Positions 31,945 through 44,675 of a stretch of DNA of 64,000 nt are shown piece after piece. Source of the stretch: Henckelia pumila (lineage: Eukaryota; Streptophyta; Magnoliopsida; Lamiales; Gesneriaceae); contig NC_133121.1 in NCBI RefSeq assembly GCF_033568475.1, forward strand, positions 130,542,375 to 130,606,374, given 5' to 3'. Below the pieces are notes generated by a model, which saw nothing but the letters and a program-made list of their open reading frames with translations, made no database searches and was not told the DNA's origin. Within the stretch, counting starts at the first letter, position 1. Each line of letters begins with the position of its first letter. The position numbers were made by a program, and so were the translations under genes.

Positions 31945-33320
31945 TCCAATGGACCATTGTATATAACTTCCTTTCATTCATGAAATGAATTGAAGATCGT
32001 CATTCCAATGATCATCGGGTGATAATACGCTGCTACAAATGCTGTCTTAGCATCCAAGAGACTGAATGACTTAAGTTTTATTCTATGTTCCTGAAAAAGG
32101 AAAAAAATCAATTAATATTAATCTATCAAATTTTCTATATCAATTTAAGATTTTTTACCTCATGGAAGAAATGGGAGAAAAGGTTTTTCTGGAGAGGGTT
32201 TTTGCACTCAGTGGTAACGCTAAGTCCTCTGTTTACAGCATAGGTTAAGATCTTTGAAGTATTGCACCTCCATCATCTAGTACGTCCACAGCGTCCATGG
32301 CGGCTTCAGGGTCGAGATTAACCTTGTCCAAATTCTCGAACACCTCTTGAACATCCAAAAAAAATGTCCGACGGCCTTCTATTTAGTCACGCCATTTACT
32401 ACACAACATCTCTAAGCATGCTGTGATGGAGACAAATTTACATGAGCCTGTTTTTCCTTGATTTCTCACTGGTGAGAGCCAGTTGTCAAATAACAAAAAA
32501 TCTATAATCCAAAATTGCTCAGCTCGGGTTTGTAGATTAGTAGTTACGACATGTATTATTATCGCACAGAGGGAAAAAAAAAGCTTAAAAAGGTAAATAA
32601 AATTAAGTAGTAAAGGGAGCAGAATTTCATGTAATTAGACTTGGACTAAATGGTGTAAAAAAACAGCTAATGAAAAAAATACAATACATGGTTACCTGTT
32701 GATTAGAGGAGGCTTCATAATACGGAAAAGTTTCACTTACAGTCGTGCCTGTATGCCTGAAAATAAAATTTGAAATTGGAATTGAAATTATATTTTAAAT
32801 TCATGAAATTATAATCTTTGGTAAAAAGTTAAAATCCATTTCAAAATTTAATACCAAAATTTTTGATACGCACAACAAGTAGACACAAAAAAAAAACGAA
32901 GTAAAACAGCCTAATTCCCAAAAACCCGATCCCATGGCCCAAACCAAACGACAACCCATAACCAATGCCCAGCCCATTACCAACCCCATTCCATTATACA
33001 GAATCAGGCTCATAGACCTTAAAACACAAAACCCAGCCCGTAGTCCAACCTTCAGCCCATTTGCCAAGCCCAGTTATTAACCTAATCTCCAGCCCATTAC
33101 CGAACCCAGCCCTTAACCCGACCTCAAGCCCATGACCTAGCCCAGTTATTAACCTAACCTCTAGCTCATTCCCAAATCCAGCCTAGCTATTAACCCAAAC
33201 TCCAGCCCAATGGCCCAGCCATGCTAGTAACCCAACACTAGGGATAAAAATGGGGCAGGGCGGGGACGGGCTTGTTGTCCCCATCCCCGTCCCCGAATTA
33301 AAAACCAATCCTCATCCCCT
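31945..33320 (-). pseudogene. Papain-like protease fragment, unit 4
   Basis: Full-length 1,376-bp unit. A one-base loss near 32,265 (GAAGTATTGC for GAAAGTGTTGC) breaks the core frame. Exon edges as in unit 10. Confidence 0.6.
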
Positions 33321-34694
33321 CCAATGGACCATTGTATATAACTTCCTTTCATTCATGAAATGAATTGAAGATCGTCATTCCAATGATCATCGGGTGATAA
33401 TACGCTGCTGCAAATGCTGTCTTGGCATCCAAGACACTGAATGACTTAAGTTTTATTATATGTTCCTGAAAAAGGAAAAAAAATCAATTACTATTAATCG
33501 ATCAAATTGTCTATATCAAATTAAGATTTTTTACCTCATGGAAGAAATGGAAGAAAAGGTTTTTCGGGAGAGGTTTTCTGCACTCAGTGGTAACGCTAAG
33601 TCCTCTGTTTCCAGCATAGACTAAGATCTTTGAAAGTGTTGCACCTCCATCATCTAGTACGTCCACGGTGTCCACGGCGGCTTCACGGTCATGATTAACC
33701 TTGTTCAAATTCTCGAACACCTCTTGAACATCCAAAAAAAATGTCCGACGGCCTTCTATTTAGACACACGATTTTTTACACAACATCTCTAAGCATGCTG
33801 TGATGAAGACAAAGTTACATGAGCCTGTTTTTCCTAGATTTCTCACTGGTGAGAGACAGTTGTCAAATAACAAAAAATATATAATCCAAAATTGCTCAGC
33901 TCGGGTTTGTAGATTAGTAGTTACGACATGTCTTATTATCGCACAGAGGGGGAAAAAAAAGCTTAAAAGTGTAAATAAAATTAAGCAGTAAAGGGAGCAG
34001 AATTGCATGTAATTAGACTTGGACTAAATGGTGTAAAAAAATAGCTAATAAAAAAATACAATACATGGTTACCTGTTGATTAGAGGAGGCTTCATAATAC
34101 GGAGAAGTTTCACTTAGAGTCGTGCATGTATGCCTGAAAATAAAATTTGAAATTGGAATTAAAATTATATTTTAAATTCATGGAATTATAATCTTTGGTA
34201 AAAATTTGAAATCCATTTCAAAATTTAATACCAAAATTTTTGATACGCACAACAAGTAGACACAAAAAAAACGAAGTAAAACAGCATAATTCCTTAAAAC
34301 CCGATCCCATGGCCCAAACCAAATGACAACCCATAACCAAATGCCCAGCCCATTACCAACCCCAGCCCATTATTCAGACTCAGGCCCATAGCCCTTAAAA
34401 CACAAAACCCAGCCCGTAGTCCAACCTCCAGCCCATTTCCCCAGCCCAGTTATTAACCTAATCTCCAGCCCATTACCGAACCCAGCCCTTAACCCGACCT
34501 CAAGCCCATGACCTAGCCCAGTTATTAACCTAACCTCTAGCCCATTCCCAAACCCAGCCCAGCTATTAACCCAACCTCTAGCCCAATCGCCCATCCATGC
34601 TAGTAACCCAACACTAGTGATAGAAATGGGGCGGGGCGGGGACGGGCTTGTTGTCCCCATCCCCGTCCCCGAATTAAAATCAATCCCCATCCCC
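33321..34694 (-). pseudogene. Papain-like protease fragment, unit 5
   Basis: Full-length 1,374-bp unit. The core frame is open from the DVQEVFENLNKVNHDREAAV part to CRKPLPKNLF. Exon edges as in unit 10; minisatellite frame open at 34,370-34,726. Confidence 0.6.
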
Positions 34695-34890
34695 TCCAAT
34701 GGACCATTTATATAAATTCCTTCCATTCATGAAATGAATTGAAGATCCTTATTCCAATGATCATCGGGTGATAATACGCTGCTGCAAATGCTGTCTTGGC
34801 ATCCAAGACACTGAATGACTTAAGTTTTATTCTATGTTCCTGAAAAAGGAAAAAAATCAATTAATATTAATCGATCAAATTGTCTATATC
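34695..34890 (-). pseudogene. Papain-like protease fragment, unit 6 (truncated)
   Basis: Only the part before the catalytic His and the intron beside it survive. The unit stops at CTATATC where an LTR fragment begins; the rest was lost. Confidence 0.6.
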
Positions 34891-37262
34891 TGTAAGACCC
34901 AAAAATATTAAGTTCTTAATTATGGGATTTAAGATTTAAATTTAGAATAAAAGAGAAAATATGAATTTAAGAATTTATGAAAATTAGAGATTTCAATTTC
35001 GGGTCAGAAATATTTAATTTGAGGATTTTCGGATTTTAAGATTTTAATATCCGGAATTCTTAAATTAAAAGATGAAACATATTTGAATTGATATTTATGG
35101 AATTTAAGATGTGAATTCCAAGATGATAAATATCAAGGATTTAATTTGAGGATGAAATCCGAGCAAGGACCCATTTGCAAATATTGACAAATTCAAGGAC
35201 TAAAATGCGATAAGGTCCAAAATGATTTAATTTTAATCCGAGAATATTTAATTTGAGAATATTTAGAGTTTAGAATTAAATTCTAATATTCTTAAATTAT
35301 TTAGGATTGAAATTGAATTACATCGCTTGTCCGGGGACTGAATTGCAATTAAGCCAAAGTTCAGGGACTAAAATGTAAATAGGCCAATATATATCCAAAA
35401 TTCAAATATTTCCTAGCCTTTCACGTGTGAATCAGAAAGGAATCAGAAAGTGGCCGAGAGAAAGAGAGAAGGGTTCCAAAGCCAATTTTTGTCCCTTCAA
35501 GTCCCGATTAAAATCAATCCGTCCGGTAGAATTTCCGATTGAACATATATTTGCGATCACAGCTCCGAGTGCTACGTTTTGACGTAAGTTTTGTGAAGTT
35601 CTACCATGTTTGAATTTTAAGTTGTTGTTAGAATTAATATTTGATTGTATAAACATGTTCTAGCATATAGCATATCTAAGACGGATCGTGAAAAGATCGT
35701 CGTTTGAACATGTTTCCGATTTTTGAAAGACTTGTTGAAATTCTGAAATTATGGGGCTGAATATTTCGAATTTTAGCTGTAGAATTGGTGATGATATGAG
35801 ATTGATATGATTATCATATTGATGTTTATGCTTTTGGAAAGACTGAAATCGTATCGTTACGCTGCCGGTTCAAGATTTTGAATTGTTATGCATTCTCAAT
35901 GTCTAGAGCTCATCTTCAAGTTATTGTGGATGAATTGAATATGTGATTATGTTGAGAATGAAGATATAATGATATTTGAATCGAAAAGATTTATCGGACT
36001 CGAATAGTTACGACGTCGGTTTGAATTCTGATTGTAGTAGCACGATTTGAATTGTATAAGCTTTAAAGAAATATCGATTCAGATTGGAAATTGATGTTTA
36101 GATATGTTATAATCTATTTCAGATTTGAATTGAAGATTATTGAAGTTGAATCGACGAGTTTGAGTTCGAATGACTTGAAGTGTTTGAAGTTGAATAAAAA
36201 ATACCTTCAAGTAGCACTGATTGAAATGAGCAGATTTTGATGACTGATTTGGCTAGCATTGAGATGATCAGCATTGGCAACAGATTCAAGAGATTTGAAT
36301 CGCGATGAAAGGTATGAATCGACATTATTCCTGCCAGGTAGAACAACTCGAGAACGTGGTGGTTTTCGAGTTATCCTGAAATCACATACTTAGTTGTTTC
36401 AGTGCTTTTATGTGATTTATATGAGTTTTGATGCTTTGTTTGATTATGTGATTATATGTTCAAGTTGTTTTATAGTCTTTAATGCATACAGCTTATGTTG
36501 CATTCATCTTTAACTCCAGCCTATAAAGCATAAGGGCAGATTAGCCTAGAGTACGAAATGACGTTTGGAGAATTATAGTTGAGTGGCATGGATTTCAGCC
36601 TTCGCTTTCAGAGCCAGAAGACTCTCTATAATTGCACCAAAGTCAGAGGATTAAAATACTTGATGCCGCCTCGATTGGGAGTGTCGGCGGTTTGATAGTT
36701 ATTTTATTCCTCGGGATCCCAAAGAACTAAGCTTTATTGATATCAGATTTGATAGCCTATTCCTTGGCACATGCATTGCATTTATGCATTAACCTAGAGA
36801 TTGCTATGGTTTAGATTATGCAGATATAAATGCTAGCATGTTGTGATACGCTATTCAAGATATGAATATGTGCTATTGCTTTAGATGAGTCATTATGTGT
36901 TAAGAGTTTAAGAATCGATGATGATTCTATGATTTACATGTTATTACATGTTTTATGATTTTAGAGTTTTATAGCATATAGATTCCATATGCTTTCATGA
37001 TGTATATGCATGTCTTTCATACTGAGATTTATTCTCATCGGAGTTATCCGGCTTTTGCTTTGTTTGTATGTGTGCATTGCATTAGGTTGGGGGCATGAGC
37101 GAGTCAGATGTGACTTGGATAGCACGAGATTGAAAGATTAGAAGTGGAGATTCGGGTTTTAAGCAGCTGATATGTATTGTATACAAACATGTTAGAAGAC
37201 CAGGAATCTTGTACATGTTTATGTGAATCCTAGTTTATATTCAAGAATGGAAGTATTTGAAA
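34891..37262 (+). mobile_element. Truncated long-LTR fragment inside the array
   Basis: Begins TGTAAGACCCAAAAATATTA, matching the LTR start at 54,815 (TGTAAGGCCC). It follows the same order of landmarks (GGGACTGAATTGCAATTA, ACGCTGCCGGTT, CGGAGTTATCCGGC, TGTGTGCATTGCATTAGG). It is clearly diverged and lacks the last ~300 bp, including the hairpin region and CTCACA end. No coding sequence. Confidence 0.75.
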
Positions 37263-37330
37263 ATCCAAAACTCAAACCGGCTTGTTGTCCCCATCCCCGT
37301 TCCTGAATTAAAAACCAATTCCCATCCCCT
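37263..37330. other. Filler junction between LTR fragment and array
   Basis: Eighteen to twenty bases (AATCCAAAACTCAAACCGGC) are identical to part of the inverted LTR fragment at 30,286-30,305. They are followed by the GC-rich unit end CTTGTTGTCCCCATCCCCG. Confidence 0.65.
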
Positions 37331-38722
37331 CCAATGGACCATTTTATATAACTTCCTTCCATTCATAAAATGAATTGAAAATCGTCATTCCAATGATCAT
37401 CGGGTGATAATACGCAGCTGAAAATGCTGTCTTGGCATCCAAGACACTGAATGACTTAGGTTTTATTCTATGTTCCTGAAAAAGGAAAAAAATCAATTAA
37501 TATTAATCGATCAAATTGTCTATATCAATTTAAGATTTTTTACCTCATGGAAGAAATGGGAGAAAAGGTTTTTCGGGAGAGGGTTTCTGCACTCAGTGGT
37601 AACGCTAAGTCCTCTGTTTCCAGCATAGACTAAGATCTTTGAAAGTGTTCACCTCCATCATCTAGTACGTCCACAGCGTCCACGGCGGCTTCAGGGTCAA
37701 GATTAACCTTGTCCAAATTCTCGAACACCTCTTGAACATCCAAAAAAAATGTCTGACGGCCTTCTATTTAGACACGCCATTTTCTACACAACATCTCTAA
37801 GCATGCTGTGATGGAGACAAAGTTGCATGAATCTGTTTTTTCTAGATTTCTCACTGGTGAGAGACAATTGTCAAATAACAAAAAATATATAATCCAAAAT
37901 TGCTCAGCTCGGGTTTGTAGATTAGTAGTTACGACATGTCTTATTATCGCACAGAGGGAAAAAAAAAGAAAAAAAAAAGCTTAAAAGTGTAAATAAAATT
38001 AAGCAGTAAAGGGAGCAGAATTGCATGTAATTAGACTTGGATTAAGTGGTGTAAAAAAACAGCTAATAAAAAAAAAATACAATACATAGTTACCTGTTGA
38101 TTAGAGGAGGCTTCATAATACGGAGAAGTTTCACTTACAGTCGTGCATGTATGCCTGAAAATAAAATTTGAAATTGAAATTGGAATTGAAATTATATTTT
38201 AAATTCATGGAATTATAATCTTTGGTAAAAAGTTAAAATCCATATCAAAATTTAATACCAAAATTTTTGATACGCACAACAAGTAGACACAAAAAAAACG
38301 AAGTAAAACAGCCTAATTCCCAAAAACCTGATCCCATGGCCCAAACCAAACGACAACCCATAACCAATGCCCAGCCCATTACCAACCCCAGCCCATTATT
38401 CAGACTCAGGCCCATAGCCCTTAAAACACAAAACCCAATCCGTAGTCCAACCTCCAGCCCATTTGCCCAGCCCAGTTATTAACCTAATCTCCAGCCCATT
38501 ACCGAACCCAGCCCTTAACCCTACCTCAAGCCCATAACCTAGCCCAGTTATTAACCTAACCTCTAGCCCATTCCCAAACCCAGCCCAGCTATTAACCCAA
38601 CCTCCAGCCCAATTGCCCAGCCATGCTAGTAACCCAACACCAGGGATAGAAATGGGGCGGGGCGGGGACGGGCTTGTTGTCCCCATCCCCGTTCCCGAAT
38701 TAAAAACCAATCACCATCATCT
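37331..38722 (-). pseudogene. Papain-like protease fragment, unit 7
   Basis: Full unit (1,392 bp). A one-base loss near 37,649 (GTGTTCACC for GTGTTGCACC) disrupts the core frame. Minisatellite frame open at 38,396-38,710. Confidence 0.6.
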
Positions 38723-40107
38723 CCAATGGACCATTTTATATAACTTCCTTCCATTCATAAAATGAATTGAAAATCGTCATTCCAATGATCATCGGGTGAT
38801 AATACGCAGCTGAAAATGCTGTCTTGGCATCTAAGACACTGAATGACTTAAGTTTTATTCTATGTTCCTGAAAAAGGAAAAAAATCAATTAATATTAATC
38901 GATCAAATTGTCTATATAAATTTAAGATTTTTTACCTCATGGAAGAATTAGGAGAAAAGGTTTTTCGAGAGAGGATTTCTGCACTCAGTGGTAACGCAAA
39001 GTCCTCTGTTTCCAGCATAGGTTAAGATCTTTCAAAGTGTTGCACCTCCATCATCTAGTACGTCCACGGCGTCCATGGTAGCTTCAGGGTCAAGATTAAC
39101 CTTGTCCAAATTCTCGAACACCTCTTGAACATCCAAAAAAAATGTCCGACGGCCTTCTATTTAGACACGCAATTTTCTACACAACATCTCTAAGCATGCT
39201 GTGATGGAGACAAAGTTACATGAGCCTATTTTTCCTTGATTTCTAACTGGTGAGAGTCAGATGTCAAATAACAAAAAATCTATAATCCAAAATTGCTCAG
39301 CTCGGGTTTGTAGATTAGCAGTTACGAAATGTCTTATTATCGCACAGAAGGAAAAAAAGAAAAAAAAGCTTAAAAGTTTAAATAAAATTAAACAGTAAAG
39401 AGAGCAGAATTGCATGTAATTAGATTTGGACTAAATGGTGTAAAAACAGCTAATGAAAAAATACAATACATGGTTACCTGTTGATTAAAGGAGGCTTCAT
39501 AATACAGAAAAGTTTCACTTACAGTCGTGTCTGTATGCCTGAAAATAAAATTTGAAATTGGAATTGAAATTATATTTTAACTTCATGGAATTTTAATCTT
39601 TGGTAAAAAGTTAAAATCCATTTTAAAATTTAATACCAAAATTTTTGATACGCACAACAAGTAGACACAAAAAAAAATGAAGTAAAACAGCCTTATTCCC
39701 AAAAACCCAATCCCATGGCCTAAACCAAACGATAACTCATAACCAATGCCCAGCCCATTACCAACCCCAGCCCATTATTCAGACTCAGGCACATAGCCCT
39801 TAAAACACAAAATTCAGACCGTAGTCCAACCTCCAGCCCATTTGCCCAGCCCAGTTATTAACCTAATCTCCAGCCCATTACCGAACCCAGCCCTTAACCC
39901 GACCTCAAGCCCATGACCTAGCCCAGTTATTAACCTAACCTCTAGCACATTCCCAAACCCAGCCCAGCTATTAACCCAACCTCCAGCCCAATGGCCCAAC
40001 CATGCTAGTAACCCAACACTAGGGATAGAAATGAGGCGGGGCGGGGGCGGGGACAGGCTTGTTGTCCCCATCCCCATCCCCGAATTAAAAACCAATCTTT
40101 ATCCCCT
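38723..40107 (-). pseudogene. Papain-like protease fragment, unit 8
   Basis: Full unit (1,385 bp) with more substitutions than its neighbours (for example AGAGAGGATTTC and TTTCAAAGTG in the core). Minisatellite frame open at 39,814-40,095. Confidence 0.6.
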
Positions 40108-41501
40108 CCAATGGACCATTTTATATAACTTCATTTCATTCATGAAATGAATTGAAGATCGTCATTCCAATGATCATCGGGTGAAAATACGCTGCTCCAA
40201 ATGCTGTCTTGACATCCAAGACACTAAATGACTTAAGTTTTATTCTATGTTCCTGAAAAAGGAAAAAAAAATCAATTAATATTAATCGATCAAATTGTCT
40301 ATATCAATTTAAGATTTTTTACCTCATGGAAGAAATGGGAGAAAAGGTTTTTTTGGGAGAAGGTTTCTGCACTCAGTGGTAACGCTAAGTCCTCTGTTTC
40401 CAGCATAGGTTAAGATCTTTGAAAGTGTTGCACCTCCATCATATAGTACGTCCACGGCGTCCACGGCGGCTTCAGGGTCGAGATTAACCTTGTCCAAATT
40501 CTCGAACACCTCTTGAACATCCAAAAAAAATGTCTGACGACCTTCTATTTTAACACGTCATTTTCTACACAATATCTCTAAGCATGCTGTGATGGAGACA
40601 AAGTTACATGAGCCTGTTTTTCCTTGATTTCTCACTGGTGAGAACCACTTGTCAAATAACAAAAAATCTATAATCCAAAATTGCCCAGCTCGGGTTTGTA
40701 GATTAGCAGTTACGACATGTCTTATTATCGCACAGAGGGAAAAAAAATAAAAAAAAAAAAGCTTAAAAGTGTAAATAAAATTAAGCAATAAAGGGAGCAC
40801 AATTGCATGTAATTAGACTTGAACTAAATGATGTAAAAAAAAAGCTAATGAAAAAAATTAAATTCATGGTTACCTGTTGATTAGAGAAGGCTTCATAATA
40901 CGGAGAAGTTTTACTTACAGTCGTGCCTGTATGCCTGAAAATAAAATTTGAAATTGGAATTGAAATTATATTTTAAATTCATGTAATTATAATCTTTGAT
41001 AAAAAGTTAAAATCCATTTTGAAATTTAATACCAAAATTTGTGATACGCACAACATGTAGACACAAAAAAAAAAAACGAAGTAAAACCGCATAATTCCCA
41101 TAAACCCGATCACATGGCCCAAACCAAACGACAACGCATAACCAATGCCCAGCTCATTACCAACCCCAGCCCATTATTCAGACTCATGCCCATAGCCTTT
41201 AAAACAAAAAAACCCAGCCCGTAGTCCAACCTCCAGCCCATTTGCCCAGTCCAGTTATTAACCTAATCTCCAGCCCATTACCGAACCCAGACCTTAACCC
41301 GACCTCAAGCCCATGACCTAGCCCAGTTATTAACCTAACCTCTAGAACATTCCCAAACCCAGCCCAGCTATTAACCCAACCTCCAGCCCAATGGCCCAAC
41401 CATGCTAGTAATCATACACTAGGGATAGAAATGAGGCGGGGCGGGGACGGGCTTGTTGTCCTCATCGCCGTCCCCAAATTAAAAACCAATCTCCATCCCC
41501 T
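40108..41501 (-). pseudogene. Papain-like protease fragment, unit 9
   Basis: Full unit (1,394 bp). Core frame open at 40,324-40,524 (DVQEVFENLDKVNLDPEAAV). The Cys part reads QGKTGSCNFVSITACLE in a second frame. Confidence 0.6.
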
Positions 41502-42876
41502 CCAATGGACCATTGTATATAACTTCCTTTCATTCATGAAATGAATTGAAGATCGTCATTCCAATGATCATCGGGTGATAATACGCTGCTGCAAATGCTG
41601 TCTTGGCATCCAAGACACTGAATGACTTAAGTTTTATTCTATGTTCCTGAAAAAGGAAAAAAAATCAATTAATATTAATCTATCAAATTTTCTATATCAA
41701 TTTAAGATTTTTTACCTCATGGAAGAAATGGGAGAAAAGGTTTTTCAGGAGAGGGTTTCTGCACTAAGTGGTAACGCTAAGTCCTCTATTTACAGCATAG
41801 GTTAAGATCTTTGAAAGTGTTGCACCTCCATCATCTAGTACGTCCACGGCATCCATGGCGGCTTCAGGGTCGAGATTAACCTTGTCCAAATTCTCGAACA
41901 CCTCTTGAACATCCAAAAAAAATGTCCGACGGCCTTCTATTTAGTCACGCCATTTTCTACACAACATCTCTAAGCATGTTGTGATGGAGACAAAGTTACA
42001 TGAGCCTGTTTTTCCTTGATTTCTCACTGGTGAGAGCCAGTTGTCAAATAACAAAAAATCTATAATCCAAAATTGCTCAGCTCGGGTTTGTAGATTAGTA
42101 GTTATGACATGTATTATTATCAAACAGAGGGAAAAAAAAGCTTAAAAGTGTAAATAAAATTAAGTAGTAAAGGGAGCAGAATTGCATGTAATTAGACTTG
42201 GACTAAATGGTGTAAAAAAACAGGTAATGAAAAAAATACAATACATGGTTACCTGTTGATTAGAGGAGGCTTCATAATACGGAGAAGTTTCACTTACAGT
42301 CGTGCCTGTAGGCCTGAAAATAAAATTTGAAATTGGAATTGAAATTATATTTTAAATTCATGGAATTATAATCTTTGGTAAAAAGTTAAAATCCATTTCA
42401 AAATTTAATACCAAAAATTTTGATACGCACAACAAGTAGACACAAAAAAAACGAAGTAAAACAGCCTAATTCCCAAAAACCCGATCCCATGGCCCAAACC
42501 AAACGACAACCCATAACCAAATGCCCAGCTGATTACCGACCCCAGCCCATTATTCAGACTCAGGCCCATAGCCCTTAAAACACAAAACCCAGCCTGTAGT
42601 CCAACCTCCAGCCCATTTGACCAGCCCAGCTATTAACCTAATCTCCAGCCCATTACCGAACCCAGCCCTTAACCCGACCTCAAGCCCATGACCTAGCCCA
42701 GTTATTAACCTAACCTCTAGCCCATTCCCAAACCCAGCCCAGCTATTAACCCAACCTCCAGCCCAATGGCCCAGCCATGCTAGTAACCCAACACTAGGGA
42801 TAGAAATGGGGAGGGGCCGGGACGGGTTTGTTGTCCCCATCCCCGTCCCCAAATTAAAAACCAATCCCCATCCCCT
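41502..42876 (-). pseudogene. Papain-like cysteine protease fragment, unit 10 (best described copy)
   Basis: Minus strand, 5' to 3'. Exon A (42,313-42,253, AG before and GT after) encodes HTGTTVSETSPYYEASSNQQ-type sequence of unknown role. Exon B (about 42,120-41,716, donor GT at 41,715) begins with WLSPVRNQGKTGSCNFVSI, which lines up with the papain catalytic-Cys segment: Gln and Cys are kept, the usual Trp after Cys is Asn. It continues to DGGATLSKILTYAGNRGLSV, like the papain ...GG...Y...NGL segment. Exon C (41,647-41,502, preceded by CAG) reads KSFSVLDAKTAFAAAYYHPM then FNSFHEWKEVIYNG, like the papain region before the catalytic His. The His and Asn region is absent. Exon B needs a frame change between its halves. 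Peptidase C1A is my inference from motif order. Confidence 0.65.
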
Positions 42877-43563
42877 CCAATGGACCATTTTATATAACTT
42901 CCTTCCATTCATGAAATGAATTGAAGATCATCATTCCAATGATCATCGGGTGATAATACACTGGTGAAAATGCTGTCTTGGCATCCAAGACACTGAATGA
43001 CTTAAGTTTTATTATATGTTCCTGAAAAAGGAAAAAAATCAATTAATATTAATCGATCAAATTGTCTATATCAATTTAAGATTTTTTACCTCATGGAAGA
43101 AATGGGAGAAAAGGTTTTTCGGGAGAGGGTTTCTGCACTCAGTGGTAACACTAAGTCCCCTGTTTCCAGCATAGGTTAAGATATTTGAAAATGTTGCACC
43201 TCCATCAACTAGTACGTCCACGGCGTCCACGACGGCTTTAGGGTCGAGATTAACCTTGTCCAAATTCTCGAACACCTCTTGAACATCCAAAAAAAATGTT
43301 TGACGACCTTCTATTTAGACACGCCATTTCTACACAACATCTCTAAGCATGCTGTGATGGAGACAAAGTTACATGAGCCTGTTTTTCCTTGATTTCTCAC
43401 TGGTGAGAGACAGTTGTCAAATAACAAAAAATCTATAATCCAAAATTGCTCAGCTCGGGTTTGTAGATTAGTAGTTACGACATGTCTTATTATCGCACAG
43501 AGGGAAAAAAAAGAAAAAAAAGCTTAAAAGTGTAAATAAAATTAAGCAGTAAAGGGAGCAGAA
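42877..43563 (-). pseudogene. Papain-like protease fragment, unit 11 (truncated)
   Basis: Holds the parts corresponding to exons C and B, with one open core frame at 43,066-43,290. It stops within the next intron at AAAGGGAGCAG|AAATTTAATC. Beyond that point the sequence is the 3' flank of phytocyanin gene 3, so 43,563/43,564 is a rearrangement breakpoint. Confidence 0.6.
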
Positions 43564-43743
43564 ATTTAATCTTCTAACTTTAACAAAGCTATTTGTTATG
43601 ATATGATAATAATAAAACGACAAGAAGAATCAAATCGAAATTCATTCAAATAAAAGTCGAGTAGTTTACCTTATGTTATACACACAAAAATAGGAAAATA
43701 AAATAATAACTCATAATTCAGCAAACAAAGCACTGCCTCTTCC

Positions 43744-44590
43744 CTAGCCAACGACTCCAAACAAGGCGGCCACGACCACTAACGCCCCGACAAAGAGACT
43801 ATTCCAGCCGGCCAAAACGACAGTCGCACCGGAGGGTGGTGGAGGTGCTGGGGTAGATGGAGAGGTGCCTGAGGCCGGAGGCGACGGCGTGGTGCTTGAA
43901 GGCGGTGATGGGGTGGTTCCGTTGGTGACCGTGACTGCCAGTTTCATGCCTCGAGAGCAGTGATCGGATCTGGGACAGATGAAATACCTCGTCCCCGCTG
44001 CGGTGAGCGGGATGGAAGTCGGGCTCGGGCTGTATGAAGCGATGGGGTTGTCGGTGTTGCAGTTTTGGTAGTCGGCTTGGCTTACTTCGTCCACGGAATG
44101 GGTGGGACCGTAGTTGAACACTGAATATTAACGAACACGAATACGATTATTAATTATTCAAACTACCTCGTTGTTTTATTACATTAGCATGAACTATCAA
44201 CATTAATAAGTGAAACGGTCAATTCTATCTATATTTATAATAATAAGTAATATTTTTGGTTAATAGTTTTTAATAAATAACCCATATAAAATATCCAGTC
44301 TCAAAAAAATGATCCTTCTTATATGCGTTTTTGTTTCAACGATTAATATTACTTAAGTTGTCTGTTGAGATATAAATGATAAATCATTAGACGTATGATC
44401 GAAACAAATGAATGACTATGAACTCACCAAGCGTGTCTGCGGCGGTAAAAGTTTGGCCTTTAGCCCAGGTATCATAATTGACACTCAGGCTCCACCCGCC
44501 GGTGCCTCCGACAATGATGTTGGCACCGTACACGGCTGCCGGAATAATTTGGAGGAGGAGGGCAAGAAAAGTAATAGCTTTGGCCGCCAT
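43744..44590 (-). CDS. Phytocyanin (uclacyanin-like) gene 3, GPI-anchored blue copper protein
   Basis: Two exons on the minus strand: 44,590-44,428 (donor GTGAGT) and 44,120-43,744 (acceptor CAG ending at 44,121), giving 179 residues. I start at MAAKAITFL because gene 1 begins MAKAITFL at the same place; an upstream in-frame ATG at 44,635 would add a charged LAKRKKK stretch. Residues 1-22 are a signal peptide. The cupredoxin domain keeps all copper ligands (His62, Cys103, His108, Met113) and the disulphide pair Cys75/Cys109. A short Pro/Ser/Thr stalk (about 120-155) and a hydrophobic tail (161-179) suggest a GPI-anchored cell-surface protein. The stalk is much shorter than in gene 1. The intron (44,427-44,121) contains a decayed MITE. 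The 3' UTR shares AAGAGGCAGTGC with gene 1. Confidence 0.9.
44209..44325. mobile_element. Decayed MITE in the phytocyanin gene 3 intron
   Basis: GTGAAACGGTC, ATTTATAATAATAAGTAATATTTTTGGT and CCATATAAA match the MITE at 7395-7545 in order, but the right end is eroded. Confidence 0.6.
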
Positions 44591-44635
44591 TTTCTTCTTT
44601 CTTTTTGCTAGAATGTTATGAGATGGGAAACTCAA

Positions 44636-44675
44636 ACAAGCAATGGATATACTGGCGCATCGTGCATGTTATATA
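44636..44675 (-). promoter_or_regulatory. Core promoter of phytocyanin gene 3
   Basis: On the minus strand TATATAACA (44,675-44,667) is followed 19 bp later by TCCATTGCTTGT (44,647-44,636), the same pair and order as in gene 1. The start codon is about 77 bp beyond the TATA word. Confidence 0.6.

Larger units (their letters stand above)
24167..43563. repeat. Tandem array of protease-fragment units
   Basis: Eleven protease-unit copies in one orientation start at 24,167, 26,672, 30,563, 31,945, 33,321, 34,695, 37,331, 38,723, 40,108, 41,502 and 42,877. The first two belong to a 2.5-kb composite with gag and the hAT-like element. The others repeat every 1,374-1,394 bp, with LTR fragments at 29,034-30,470 and 34,891-37,262. 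Each full unit ends in a minisatellite of 36-45-bp repeats (CCCAGCCCAG-TATTAACC type). Confidence 0.9.
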
